From positions 4,074,501 through 4,138,500 of the forward strand of contig NZ_CP123229.1 in assembly GCF_029855125.1 (NCBI RefSeq): DNA of 64,000 nucleotides. Direction: 5' to 3'. A program made the position numbers and the translations under genes. Shown here in pieces: positions 27,916 through 37,590 of the stretch; positions within the stretch are counted from its first letter, which is position 1, and each line of letters begins with the position of its first letter. The notes below the pieces were generated by a model. It worked only from the letters and a program-made list of their open reading frames with translations. It was not told the origin of the DNA and made no database searches. The stretch comes from Methylocapsa sp. D3K7. GTDB taxonomy: Bacteria; Pseudomonadota; Alphaproteobacteria; Rhizobiales; Beijerinckiaceae.

Positions 27916-30105
27916 TTAAAACCGCTGAGTCATCCCCACAAGGATCGCGCGGCGGGTGCCAAATTGCGGCGCGCCGACGCCAACCCCGGATCCATCGCGG
28001 ATTTCATAGATCGCGTCACCGATATTCAAGACATCGAGGCGAAGTTCGGTTCCTTGGCCGATCCCGAGATCGAGTTTTTGGATGATGGTGGCATTGACGA
28101 CCATATAGGCTGGCGGCGATCCGCCGTTTGGCACGGTTGGCGTGCTGGAGCGCAGGCCGCTTTGCGCCAAGAGATCGGCTGACACACGGGTTTGGTATTT
28201 TGTGCCTTGGTTGAAGGTGTAGGCCATGCCCGCCGAGCCAGTCCATGTCTGATCATGGTCGAGATGGATATAGTTTTGCGCGATGTAAGCCAGTTCGTCC
28301 GGCGCGAAATTGAACTGCGCGGAGTTGATGTTTGTTCCCATGGCGCGCGAATAGGCGGCATTGCCATAGACCGAATATGGCCCCTGGTCGTAACTTACGG
28401 TGAAGATTCCCCCTGCGACATAGGCCTTGGCGTAATTGAACGCGGTTAAAATGATCGGTGCGCCGAATTGGCCTTCGTCGATGAGATTTGTCGCGAGTTT
28501 GTAATAGCCATCGAGACCGATTGTGAGGCCAGGGGCGAAAATTTGATTAACTCCAATATCGAAATAATGCGACCGCTCCGCCCTGACGATGCCGTCCTGT
28601 TGGACTGCTGGGGCCGCCGTCGTATTGTTGAAAAGCGCGATCGCCGCCGGGGCGACGAGTTCGAAAGGCGGCGGCACGAAATAGCGGGAATAGCCGGCAT
28701 GGACTGTTGCGGACTCGGTTGCCTTCATGACCAAATTCACACGTGGGCTCACCTGTTTCTCATTGGTGAACTGATTCACCGCGTCGAAGCGCACACCGGC
28801 GTTGAGAGTCAGGGCCGGCAAAAGCCGCCATTCATCCTGAAGGTAGACTCCATAAAGACCGCCGTTCCGGGCGCCATTATCGACAACGCTAAGCGGCACA
28901 TCCGAAGTCTGGACGCCTGTCGCATCGGCAGGTAGCACGAAAGAATTTGTGTCAAAGGCCGTGGTCTCAACCTGCCCGAGGAAGCCACCGCGCAACGTGT
29001 GGCAGTCGTTGATCCGCCAGCTTGCATCGGCCTGTACGCCCTCCGCGAGGTCGGACCGCCGCGCGAAAGGGGTCACTCCGTTGAACAAGAGGCCGCCGAT
29101 CACGTCAGGACTAAAGGACAGAACACTGTTGCGGACAAAGGCCGAGAGTTGCATATCGAAATCATCGACATGCTTTTGCAGTGACAGCACGCCGAATTGG
29201 TTTGACTCGTGCTGGACCTCGTTGAGGATGTTGCTGTTGAATGAGGTTATTCCCAGCACGTTGAGACCAAGAGAGGGAATTTGGCCAGGGTTGTTGGGAA
29301 TTTGAAACCGCCCGTCGAAAGCGCCACCGAACACGCTCACCCGCGTATTGGGATCGATAATGCCCGACATATAGGAAAAGCCGTGGAGCTGCTGTGTCGT
29401 GTCGTGAATTGCATTGTAGTTCGCGGCGGGGTTCTCGATGCCACGGCCGTTCGCCAAATAATCACCGGTGAAAAACCAATCGACTGGACCTTCGTGGCCG
29501 CCATATTCGAAGCTTGGCTGCAGCCAATTGAAGCTTCCCCCATACATGGTGATAGCCATACCGGGATTCGTGAGACCGGTCTTGGTCTGGATGTCCAATA
29601 CGCCAGCGGTAAAAAATCCATATTGCGCGGGCAGCGCACCGGTAAGCAGCGAAATGCTGTTGGCGAAGCGGGTTTCGAGGGCCTGCCCGAAGACCGAGAG
29701 ACCCTCGGGCAACTGCACGCCATTGATCCTGAATTGCACATTGGCATGATCGCCGCGCACATGAATCTGGCCAAAACTGTCCTGCGCAACGGCAGGCATT
29801 TGCAGCATGACCTGGTTTAAGGGTGCGTTTTCGCCTTGTGGGATCGTCTCAAGCGCCTCTGGGCCAAAGTAATAGGTACTGGCGCCGAGGCTCGGCTGAA
29901 TTTGAAGACGCGCGGAGTCGAGTTGTTGCGAGATGACTTCGAGTGTTTCGAGAGTGATGGTCGCTGTCCCAGCGTCGGTTGATGCTTGAGACGGTGGGGC
30001 GGGACTCTCCGTAAAAGCGGGAGTGGCGGCAAGTGTCAGGACGACGGTGCTCATTTTTACCCGTCCACGGGGTACGAACAGCATGATCTTTTCCTTTGAT
30101 TTCAT
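27916..30105 (-). CDS. TonB-dependent outer-membrane receptor
   Basis: Protein of 729 aa with a signal peptide (VVLTLAATPAFTES), a plug domain (about 50-200; EALETIPQGENAPLNQVMLQMPAV, IHVRGDHANVQFRINGVQLPEG) and a 22-strand-type barrel ending in the aromatic residue of VGMTQRF. It imports or binds a substrate energised by TonB-ExbBD, none of which is in the window. The substrate is unknown; the neighbouring multicopper oxidase suggests a metal or metal chelate. An internal ATG eight codons in (30084) could be the true start. An operator-like palindrome lies upstream at 30132. Confidence 0.9.
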   Translation of the reverse strand: MKSKEKIMLFVPRGRVKMSTVVLTLAATPAFTESPAPPSQASTDAGTATITLETLEVISQQLDSARLQIQPSLGASTYYFGPEALETIPQGENAPLNQVMLQMPAVAQDSFGQIHVRGDHANVQFRINGVQLPEGLSVFGQALETRFANSISLLTGALPAQYGFFTAGVLDIQTKTGLTNPGMAITMYGGSFNWLQPSFEYGGHEGPVDWFFTGDYLANGRGIENPAANYNAIHDTTQQLHGFSYMSGIIDPNTRVSVFGGAFDGRFQIPNNPGQIPSLGLNVLGITSFNSNILNEVQHESNQFGVLSLQKHVDDFDMQLSAFVRNSVLSFSPDVIGGLLFNGVTPFARRSDLAEGVQADASWRINDCHTLRGGFLGQVETTAFDTNSFVLPADATGVQTSDVPLSVVDNGARNGGLYGVYLQDEWRLLPALTLNAGVRFDAVNQFTNEKQVSPRVNLVMKATESATVHAGYSRYFVPPPFELVAPAAIALFNNTTAAPAVQQDGIVRAERSHYFDIGVNQIFAPGLTIGLDGYYKLATNLIDEGQFGAPIILTAFNYAKAYVAGGIFTVSYDQGPYSVYGNAAYSRAMGTNINSAQFNFAPDELAYIAQNYIHLDHDQTWTGSAGMAYTFNQGTKYQTRVSADLLAQSGLRSSTPTVPNGGSPPAYMVVNATIIQKLDLGIGQGTELRLDVLNIGDAIYEIRDGSGVGVGAPQFGTRRAILVGMTQRF

Positions 30106-30131
30106 CCGGCGCTGGGATCGGTCGTATCATA

Positions 30132-30146
30132 TGTTATATCATTACA
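30132..30146. promoter_or_regulatory. Candidate metalloregulator operator upstream of the receptor
   Basis: tgttatatcattaca is an interrupted palindrome (TGTnATnnnATnACA in the reverse reading), 27 bp before the receptor start in an AT-rich stretch. Fur/Zur-family boxes often have this TGTTATA-type form, and many receptors of this class are Fur- or Zur-controlled. The assignment rests on resemblance only. Confidence 0.35.
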
Positions 30147-30278
30147 TTGTTGCCGTTTAGACACAGCCGGCCGAATTTTATGCTATGGACGCGGCGGACC
30201 AGCTTGAATGCGACCCCGGACGGCAAAGAGGCCGAGGTTGCACCACGCGAAGGGCACGTACCCATTCCGGGGCTTTGG

Positions 30279-32285
30279 ATGTTCAAAAAAATCCTTATTG
30301 CGAACCGGGGTGAGATCGCTTGCCGGGTGATCGCAACAGCGCGCCAGATGGGGATTGCAACGGTCGCCGTCTACTCCGATGCCGACAGGGACGCGCTGCA
30401 TGTGGGGATGGCGGATGAGGCGGTGCGGATCGGGCCTCCGCCCGTGGCCGAAAGCTATCTTGCCATCGAAAATATCATCGCGGCATGCAAGACGGCGGGC
30501 GCCGACGCGGTCCATCCCGGCTATGGGTTTTTGTCGGAGCAGGCGACATTCCCACGCGCCTTGGCAGCCAGCAACATCGCTTTTATCGGCCCCAATCCGA
30601 GAGCCATCGAAGCGATGGGCGATAAGATCGAAGCCAAGAAGCTCGCGCAAAATGCTGGCGTTACAACAGTGCCGGGGTTTTCCGGCGTCATCGATGACGC
30701 GCCAATGGCGGCCGCGATTGCCAAGGATATCGGCTATCCGGTGATCCTCAAAGCTTCAGCCGGCGGCGGCGGAAGAGGAATGCGCATTGTCGAATCAGGG
30801 GAGGGGATTGCCGAAGGCTTTGCCCGCGCCACATCGGAAGCAAAGAGCGCTTTCGGCGATGGCCGGGTTTTTATGGAAAAGTTCATCGCCGATCCGCGGC
30901 ACATTGAAATCCAGGTGCTGGGGGATCAGCATGGAAACCTTATTCATCTTGGCGAACGCGATTGTTCGATCCAGCGCCGCCATCAGAAAGTCATCGAGGA
31001 GGCGCCATCCCCTTTCATTGACGAGAAGACCCGCGACAAGATGGGCGAACATGCAATCGCCCTGGCCCGCGCGGTAAAATATGATTCCGCTGGAACTGTC
31101 GAATTCATCGCCACGCAAGAGGGAAAATTCTATTTTCTCGAAATGAACACAAGGCTTCAGGTCGAGCACCGGGTGACCGAACTCATCACCGGCATCGACA
31201 TCGTCGAGCAGATGATACGTTCGGCTGCCGGTCAGAGACTGGCTCTGGCGCAAACCGATGTCCGTTTCGAAGGTTCGGCGATCGAAAGCCGCATCCTGGC
31301 CGAAGATCCGGGCCGCAACTTTCTGCCCTCTGCGGGGCGTCTCAAGACGTACCGCCCGCCTGGTGGCGAAGAAAGTGATGGCACTGCACTGCGCATCGAT
31401 TCAGGTGTCCACGAAGGAGACGAAGTTTCCATCCATTACGATTCGCTGATCGCGAAGCTCGTAACCCATGCACCTCATCGAACGACAGCGATCGAGGCGC
31501 AGGCGCGAGCGCTTGATCGTTTCGTCATTGAAGGGGTTGCCAACAACATCGCGTTTCTTGCTTCCGTGATGGGGCATGAACGCTTTCGCGCGGGACGGCT
31601 CTCGACGGGATTTATCGCGGAAGAATATCCGCGCGGCTTCACGCCGCTTGCACCGCAAGGTGAAGTCTCGGTGCTGTTCGCCTGTGTGGCGGCGGCAATC
31701 GATCACGTAATGAATGAGCGCAAACGCAAGATTTCCGGACAAGTGCCTCTTCCGCAACCGCTGAAGTTTACCCGGATGCGCTCGGTCATGCTCGGCAAGA
31801 TGCGGCATGACGTGACTCTCGATGATGGAAGCGAAGGTCTCGCCGTTTGCTTCGAGGAGACCAAACGTGCGTGCCTTTGCGTTTCTCATTGGGTGCCAGG
31901 CCAGCCAGTCTGGATGGGCACGATCGATAGCGAAGCGCTCGCGGTCCAAGTGCGCCCGCTCCTCAACGGTATCCATTTGACGCATGGTGGTTTTGGTGCG
32001 GACGCACGCGTCTATACCCGGCGGGAAGCAGAATTGGCTCTACTCGTCCCAGAGAAAAAGCCGCCGGCGGGGTCCAATGTCCTGTGCTGTTCAATGCCTG
32101 GCCTTGTCAAAACAATCTCCGTGATCGCCGGGCAGTCGGTAAGAACCGGCGAAACGCTCTGCATCATTGAAGCGATGAAAATGGAAACCGCCGTTTGCGC
32201 GGAATTCGACGCGACGGTTGCGAAAATACACGTTCAGCCCGGCGACATCCTCGCTTCCGATGCGATCATCATGACATTTGAGTAA
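30279..32285 (+). CDS. pccA: Propionyl/acyl-CoA carboxylase alpha chain
   Basis: Biotin carboxylase plus biotin carrier protein, 668 aa, partner of PccB in propionyl-CoA carboxylation. N-terminal [20 protein letters not shown]-grasp loop [12 protein letters not shown], and the C-terminal biotinyl motif EAMKMET. In the active-site motif the usual Q-V-E-H-P-V-T-E reads QVEHRVTE, a Pro-to-Arg change. The ATG at 30279 is the family start; the longer frame from 30096 overlaps the divergent receptor leader. The last 17 bp overlap the convergent permease gene. Confidence 0.94.
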   Translation: MFKKILIANRGEIACRVIATARQMGIATVAVYSDADRDALHVGMADEAVRIGPPPVAESYLAIENIIAACKTAGADAVHPGYGFLSEQATFPRALAASNIAFIGPNPRAIEAMGDKIEAKKLAQNAGVTTVPGFSGVIDDAPMAAAIAKDIGYPVILKASAGGGGRGMRIVESGEGIAEGFARATSEAKSAFGDGRVFMEKFIADPRHIEIQVLGDQHGNLIHLGERDCSIQRRHQKVIEEAPSPFIDEKTRDKMGEHAIALARAVKYDSAGTVEFIATQEGKFYFLEMNTRLQVEHRVTELITGIDIVEQMIRSAAGQRLALAQTDVRFEGSAIESRILAEDPGRNFLPSAGRLKTYRPPGGEESDGTALRIDSGVHEGDEVSIHYDSLIAKLVTHAPHRTTAIEAQARALDRFVIEGVANNIAFLASVMGHERFRAGRLSTGFIAEEYPRGFTPLAPQGEVSVLFACVAAAIDHVMNERKRKISGQVPLPQPLKFTRMRSVMLGKMRHDVTLDDGSEGLAVCFEETKRACLCVSHWVPGQPVWMGTIDSEALAVQVRPLLNGIHLTHGGFGADARVYTRREAELALLVPEKKPPAGSNVLCCSMPGLVKTISVIAGQSVRTGETLCIIEAMKMETAVCAEFDATVAKIHVQPGDILASDAIIMTFE

Positions 32286-33705
32286 TCTTGGCAGATTCCG
32301 GCGGGTCCGTGTAAAAGCTGCTCTTATAGAGTCGGCGATAGTAGCAGAGGGGCACAATGCCGATCAGGATCGTACCCATGCTTATCGCGGAGACGCGAAA
32401 GCCTAGTTGGGGCAGTTCATAAAGTCCGACGCTGGCGACGAAGAACGCGGATGTCAGCGGAACAATCCCCGCCAGCACGAAAATCTTCCAGCTCGTGAAC
32501 AGCAAATGACGATAATACCAAACGCAGGCAATGCCAACCAGCGCATAGTAGAATGAGACCTGCACACCAATCGCATTGATGAGTTCGCTCATCAATTGAT
32601 TGAGGCTTGGCACCGTGGCTGAGGCAGCGAAGAGAACAAGCGAGACAAACGCCACAGCGATGCCCGCGAGCCACGGCGTCTGGAAGCGCGGATGCAGCCA
32701 GCCCATGGGCTGGCCGATCACCCCGTCGCGGGCCATCGAGAACAACAGCCGCGTGCATTGAAGGAGCTGTGTTTGGAGCGTCGCAACCGCGCTCACCATC
32801 ACTGTCAGAACCGCAATGGCGCTCCAGGGCTGGCCGAGTGCCACATGGCCGAGAGCCGGAAGCAAATTTGCGGCGTTTACCTGGATCTCATCGGACGTCA
32901 AGGCCATCTGGATGGCGACTTGCGCGAGGAGAAAAAGGGCAAAGATCACGAGCACGCCGGCGATGCCGCCGAAGCCAGCCGTCTGTTTGGCATTTTTTGT
33001 TTCTTCCGCGAGATTGGACGACACGTCCCAGCCGAAAAAATAGAAGATCGCGACAAGCATTCCGGCTGAGAAGGAATTGAAGGAGCCGAAACGGGATGGC
33101 ATGAACCAGTCCCAGGAAAAGGCGGCTGCGGGTGCCATGCGCGAGTGCCAGATCGCAAGTCCGCCGATTAGGATCACGGCAGCCACTTCGATCAATGTCA
33201 GCACGGCCTGGACTTTGGCGGTCGCGGTGATACCCAATGTCACGAGCGCCAGCACGCCCAGGAACCAGAGGGTGCCGATCGCTGTCGCCCAAAGGACATT
33301 ATGAAGTTGACCTGGCGCGACAAGATCTAGCGTAGCTTCGCCAGCCGGAAGCGCAGCGGCGACCATGAAGATCGTCGAAAGGCTGAGCAGCGCCCACCCC
33401 GCGATGAATCCGAGTGCGGGATGGATCGCGCGTCCGACCCAGGCGTAGGCAGCTCCTGCGTCCGACCGCCACAAATTGAGATAGGAGAAAGCTATCGTGG
33501 TGCCAGTCATCGGGAGAAATGCGATCAGTAGCGCTGCCGGTCCGGCGAGGCCCACGGCGGCGATCAGTGCCGCGGTGCTGGCGGTGATCGAGTAGGCCGG
33601 TGCCGAACCGGCGACGGCCATGATGGCAGAATCGAGAAGACCAAGCGCCCCCTTCCTCAACGAATGTTCCGTCGAACCTTTGTGCGGCTCCAAAATGTAT
33701 TGCAT
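32269..33705 (-). CDS. APC-superfamily amino-acid permease
   Basis: Membrane transporter of 478 aa with about 12 hydrophobic segments. The N-terminal LRKGALGLLDSAIMAVAGSAPAYSI with the unwound-helix glycine pattern and FFGWDVSSNLAEETKNAKQT are typical of the APC family. The substrate is unknown, probably an amino acid or amine. It starts 9 bp after ntrX on the same strand, so it is likely co-transcribed with ntrYX; its end overlaps the convergent pccA by 17 bp. Confidence 0.88.
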   Translation of the reverse strand: MQYILEPHKGSTEHSLRKGALGLLDSAIMAVAGSAPAYSITASTAALIAAVGLAGPAALLIAFLPMTGTTIAFSYLNLWRSDAGAAYAWVGRAIHPALGFIAGWALLSLSTIFMVAAALPAGEATLDLVAPGQLHNVLWATAIGTLWFLGVLALVTLGITATAKVQAVLTLIEVAAVILIGGLAIWHSRMAPAAAFSWDWFMPSRFGSFNSFSAGMLVAIFYFFGWDVSSNLAEETKNAKQTAGFGGIAGVLVIFALFLLAQVAIQMALTSDEIQVNAANLLPALGHVALGQPWSAIAVLTVMVSAVATLQTQLLQCTRLLFSMARDGVIGQPMGWLHPRFQTPWLAGIAVAFVSLVLFAASATVPSLNQLMSELINAIGVQVSFYYALVGIACVWYYRHLLFTSWKIFVLAGIVPLTSAFFVASVGLYELPQLGFRVSAISMGTILIGIVPLCYYRRLYKSSFYTDPPESAKITQMS

Positions 33706-33714
33706 GATCCAGGC

Positions 33715-35094
33715 TTAATCGACCTGCAGCGACTTCAATTTGCGGTGCAAGGCCGAGCGCTCCATGCCGATGAATTCAGCGGTGCGCGAAATATTGCCGC
33801 CGAACCGGTTGAGCTGGGCGACGAGATATTCCCGCTCGAAGACTTCCCTCGCGTCCCGCAGCGGCAAGCTCATCAATTTCTCGCCGCCAGCGCCATTTGG
33901 AGTCGAAGGAACAAGAGCACCAATCTCGGACGGCAGCATATCGGCGGTGACCGGTGCCTCTGGATCGCCGCTGGCAAGGATCATCAGCCGCTCGACGTTG
34001 TTGCGCAACTGTCTAATATTGCCGGGCCAATCATGCGATTGGAGAACCGCCATAGCGTCGTCGGCGATCACCCGCTTGGGCATGCCGGTCGTGATCGAAA
34101 GCTGTTCCATGAAATAGGCGATAAGCTCGGCGATGTCCTCGCGGTGCTCGCTGACCGAGGGGACGCGAACCGGCACAACGGCAAGGCGGTGGAAAAGATC
34201 CTCGCGAAAGGCGCCGTCAGCGATCAGCTTTGGAAGGTCGCGCGAGCTTGACGAGATAATACGGACATCGACATGAACGCGGGTCGAACCTCCGACGCGG
34301 AGAAAATTCTGTTCGACCAGAACGCGCAGAATTTTACCCTGGGTCTCCTTGGGCATGTCGGCGATTTCGTCGAGGTAGAGCGTGCCGCCATGGGATTCCT
34401 CGAGCGCACCGACTGTACGGGGGCGTCCCTCCTTGGCTTCGACGCCGAACAATTCCATTTCCATTGTTTCCGGCTCGATCGTCGCCGAGTTAATGGTGAT
34501 GAATGGACCGTTCACACGGGCTGACGCATCATGGATGCTTCGTGCCGCCAGTTCCTTACCGGCGCCCGGCGCGCCGGTGATCAAGATCCGTGAATTGGCT
34601 GGCCCCACCCGTTCGATCACCTGGCGCAATTGATTGATAGCGGTCGACCGGCCGACAATCTTGTTGCTACGTCCAGCACGCGTTCGCAGCTCCGTCACTT
34701 CGCGCTTCAATCGTGAGGCTTCCAGTGCGCGCTCGGCGACCAGCACCAAACGATCCGCCTTGAACGGCTTTTCGATAAAATCATAGGCTCCAAGCTTGAT
34801 CGCGGAAACCGCCGTCTCGATATTTCCGTGACCGGAAATCATGACGACTGGAAGCGCAGGATTCTGGTCCTTGATGATCTTCAGCAATTGGAGACCGTCA
34901 AGCCGCGATCCTTGCAGCCAAATATCGAGGAAGACGAGGGTAGGACGCCTTGCTGCGATAGCGTTCAACGCTTCGTCGGAATTCTTGGCTGTCCGCGTGC
35001 CGTGACCTTCGTCCGACAAAATTCCCGAAACAATTTCGCGAATATCGGCTTCGTCGTCCACTATCAGGATATCGCTCGCCATGACGACTTTCAT
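33715..35094 (-). CDS. ntrX: Nitrogen regulation response regulator NtrX
   Basis: Response regulator of 459 aa. Receiver domain with DDEAD and phospho-Asp in VFLDIWLQGS; AAA+ domain with Walker A GAPGAGKE and Walker B YLDEIADMP; Fis-type helix-turn-helix at the C-terminus (ISRTAEFIGMERSALHRKLK). The GAFTGA loop needed for sigma-54 contact is replaced (FGVEAKEGRPRTVGALE), as in other alphaproteobacterial NtrX proteins, so it probably acts as a sigma-54-independent regulator. It overlaps ntrY by 4 bp. Confidence 0.94.
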   Translation of the reverse strand: MKVVMASDILIVDDEADIREIVSGILSDEGHGTRTAKNSDEALNAIAARRPTLVFLDIWLQGSRLDGLQLLKIIKDQNPALPVVMISGHGNIETAVSAIKLGAYDFIEKPFKADRLVLVAERALEASRLKREVTELRTRAGRSNKIVGRSTAINQLRQVIERVGPANSRILITGAPGAGKELAARSIHDASARVNGPFITINSATIEPETMEMELFGVEAKEGRPRTVGALEESHGGTLYLDEIADMPKETQGKILRVLVEQNFLRVGGSTRVHVDVRIISSSSRDLPKLIADGAFREDLFHRLAVVPVRVPSVSEHREDIAELIAYFMEQLSITTGMPKRVIADDAMAVLQSHDWPGNIRQLRNNVERLMILASGDPEAPVTADMLPSEIGALVPSTPNGAGGEKLMSLPLRDAREVFEREYLVAQLNRFGGNISRTAEFIGMERSALHRKLKSLQVD

Positions 35095-37370
35095 GCTCCT
35101 CTTTTGATTTCGGCCGGCAGGATTTCCTCGGCGGATTTGTCCACATCGCCGGATTCTTGTCCGTCAAGTTCATGTCCCAAGGGAAAAAACATCCTGACCC
35201 AGGCGCCCCGCCCAGCCGGTGCATCCCGCAGTTCGAGCCCGCCGCCGTGATCGGCAAGAATTTTGGCGACGATCGGCAGCCCGAGGCCCGTGCCGTCGGA
35301 CCGCGTCGTCATGTAGGGTTCAAGCAGTCTTTGCCGGTTTTCCTTGGGAAAACCCATGCCATTGTCGATCACATCGACGGAGACAATGCGCCCAGCTACC
35401 CCAACCGCGACCGATATCTTGCCGTGGAAGTCCGGTTCATCCGAGTGCACGGCGATCCCTTCGGTGGCGTTCTTGACAATGTTTGTGAGGGCTTGGGAGA
35501 AAAGCCGCCGGTCGAAGGGAACGCGGACTGGAGCGTCCGGCGTCTTGTCTTCGAAGTCTATGTCGGGATGCGCGACCCGCATCAGAAACAGAACTTGACG
35601 CACGCACTCACTCAAATCGCCGCTTTCGAGGCGTGCCCTCGGCATGCGGGCGAACGACGAAAATTCATCGACCATGCGCTTGATGTCGTCGACCTGCCGG
35701 ATGATCGTGTCGGTGCATTGATCAAAAATATCGCGGTCTTGTCCGATAAGGCGCCCATATTTGCGCTTTAACCGCTCGGCGGAGAGCTGAATTGGCGTCA
35801 GCGGGTTTTTAATTTCATGGGCGATGCGGCGGGCGACATCGGCCCAGGCCGCCGTCCGCTGCGCGGTCACGAGATCGGTGATGTCGTCGAGCGTCACGAC
35901 GTAACTTTTGTCAGCGCGGTCGCCGGGCTCGCTGGTGATGCTCACATTGAACAAGCGGTCGAGTCCATCGCGGTTCAGGGAGATTTGTCCCTGGACCAGC
36001 CGGGATTGGCTCGACCGTGCTTCGTTGAGCAAAGTGTCAATTTCCGGCAGCACCGTTGCGATCGCTTGCCCTGTGATCCGTTCGGCCGTTTCGCCGCCTT
36101 GCGGAATCAATTTCTCGGCGGAGGGATTGAGCGCGGTAATTTCTCCCTTGCGCCCGACGCCAACGACCGCGACCGGAACACCGGACAGAACCGCTTCGGT
36201 GAAGAGACGCCGCTCATCGATGAGTTTGCTCGCCGCGATCAGCCGATGTTGCTGGAGGCTCAACTCCGAGGTCATCTTGTTGAACGTCTCGCTGAGGTGA
36301 CCAAGATCGCCTTCGGATTTGCGAACCGCGACTTGAACATGGAGATTGCCAGAGGCGACCTCGTCAGTGGCGGCGATCAGCCGCCGGATCGGCGCGACAA
36401 GGCTATCGGCGAAGGAAAGACCAAGCCAGGTGGCCGATAAAAGCATGATGAGCGCGATCAACACGAACATGGTCGCGAAGGCGATTCTGATGCCACTCCT
36501 GTGGCTGTCGAACGCATCGTAAAGCGCGACGAGCTTGGCGGCTTGGCGCGGGAACTCCACCGTGAAAGGATCGACCGGGCGGGCGACATATAAAAACGTG
36601 TCCTGAAAGGAATTCAGCGTCCTCAAGGCGACGAAGGTTCTGCCTTCATCGAGGATGAGACACATAGGCTCGTTCTTTATGGCGTCGGCGAAATCGGCAG
36701 GCTCCGGCCGGACTACGGATTTGCCGACCACAGCGCCGGTATCCACGCGTTCGACCACCGTGCCATCCGACTTCATCAGGGCCGCTGCGGTGAAGCCGAG
36801 AAAGCGCGCCCTCGATGCAAAAAATTCACGAAACAGCGGCCGATCCACCTCAAACATCAGCTTGCCGCGTTCGAGATCGGAAGCGGTCAATCTCGCCTCC
36901 TGAAGCAGCGACTTGCATTGGCCTTCGCGAAACAAACGCGCCGCGTCGATCGTATTGTGCACGAAACCGCGGCCGTCCTGCATGAAGGAGGGATTGAGAC
37001 TTCGTTCCAGCGTCACCGACCCAACCCAAGCCATCAGGAGGGCCGGCGCGGCGGCGATAATCGAGAAGAGGCCGACAACCCGGACATGCAATTCCGCCCC
37101 GGCAACGCCTGCTCGGCGCGCCGTGAACAGTGCATAGGCCTCGGCCAGGACGATACCAAAAACGAGGAGAATGCACAGGATATTTGCGACAAACAGGCCG
37201 AGAACGACGGTATCCGTCGGAGGTATTGGCGTGTAGTTGGAAAAAATAAGAAAGCTGACGAGGCCAATAAAAAGGGCAAGGATGACGGCCACGGGCCCGA
37301 AACGGGCCGTGAAACGGGGGTGAGTGCTTTTTCCCCTCAAGATGCGCCGCTTTGCTTTTCGATCACCCAT
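35091..37370 (-). CDS. ntrY: Nitrogen regulation sensor kinase NtrY
   Basis: Membrane histidine kinase of 759 aa paired with NtrX. Three N-terminal membrane segments (about residues 25-110), a periplasmic loop, a fourth segment (about 290-315), HAMP (APIRRLIAATDEVASGNLHVQV), PAS, then RRIAHEIKNPLTPIQLSAERLKR with the phospho-His, NIVKNATEG, DNGMGFP and GTGLGLPIVAKI. It heads a ntrY-ntrX-permease operon. The 220-bp leader (37371-37590) is strongly AT-rich and must hold the promoter. In most relatives ntrYX directly follow ntrC; here they are inverted and 11 kb away. Confidence 0.95.
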   Translation of the reverse strand: MGDRKAKRRILRGKSTHPRFTARFGPVAVILALFIGLVSFLIFSNYTPIPPTDTVVLGLFVANILCILLVFGIVLAEAYALFTARRAGVAGAELHVRVVGLFSIIAAAPALLMAWVGSVTLERSLNPSFMQDGRGFVHNTIDAARLFREGQCKSLLQEARLTASDLERGKLMFEVDRPLFREFFASRARFLGFTAAALMKSDGTVVERVDTGAVVGKSVVRPEPADFADAIKNEPMCLILDEGRTFVALRTLNSFQDTFLYVARPVDPFTVEFPRQAAKLVALYDAFDSHRSGIRIAFATMFVLIALIMLLSATWLGLSFADSLVAPIRRLIAATDEVASGNLHVQVAVRKSEGDLGHLSETFNKMTSELSLQQHRLIAASKLIDERRLFTEAVLSGVPVAVVGVGRKGEITALNPSAEKLIPQGGETAERITGQAIATVLPEIDTLLNEARSSQSRLVQGQISLNRDGLDRLFNVSITSEPGDRADKSYVVTLDDITDLVTAQRTAAWADVARRIAHEIKNPLTPIQLSAERLKRKYGRLIGQDRDIFDQCTDTIIRQVDDIKRMVDEFSSFARMPRARLESGDLSECVRQVLFLMRVAHPDIDFEDKTPDAPVRVPFDRRLFSQALTNIVKNATEGIAVHSDEPDFHGKISVAVGVAGRIVSVDVIDNGMGFPKENRQRLLEPYMTTRSDGTGLGLPIVAKILADHGGGLELRDAPAGRGAWVRMFFPLGHELDGQESGDVDKSAEEILPAEIKRGA

Positions 37371-37590
37371 AATTGCCGGCTGGTAAAGGTGAAGAGTCAG
37401 TATATCGAATCTGCAATGAAATTTAAAATTGCGTTGCCTTTATATCACGCTGTTGCAAGATTGCGACATTTCCAGGGCCAGAAATCCGTTGGCACTGGAA
37501 CTGATGCCCATGGCAAAATTGTCGATCTTATTCATAAATCACATTAATAAAAAAGTTTAATTAGTTGTAATATAAATCAAAATATTGTTT

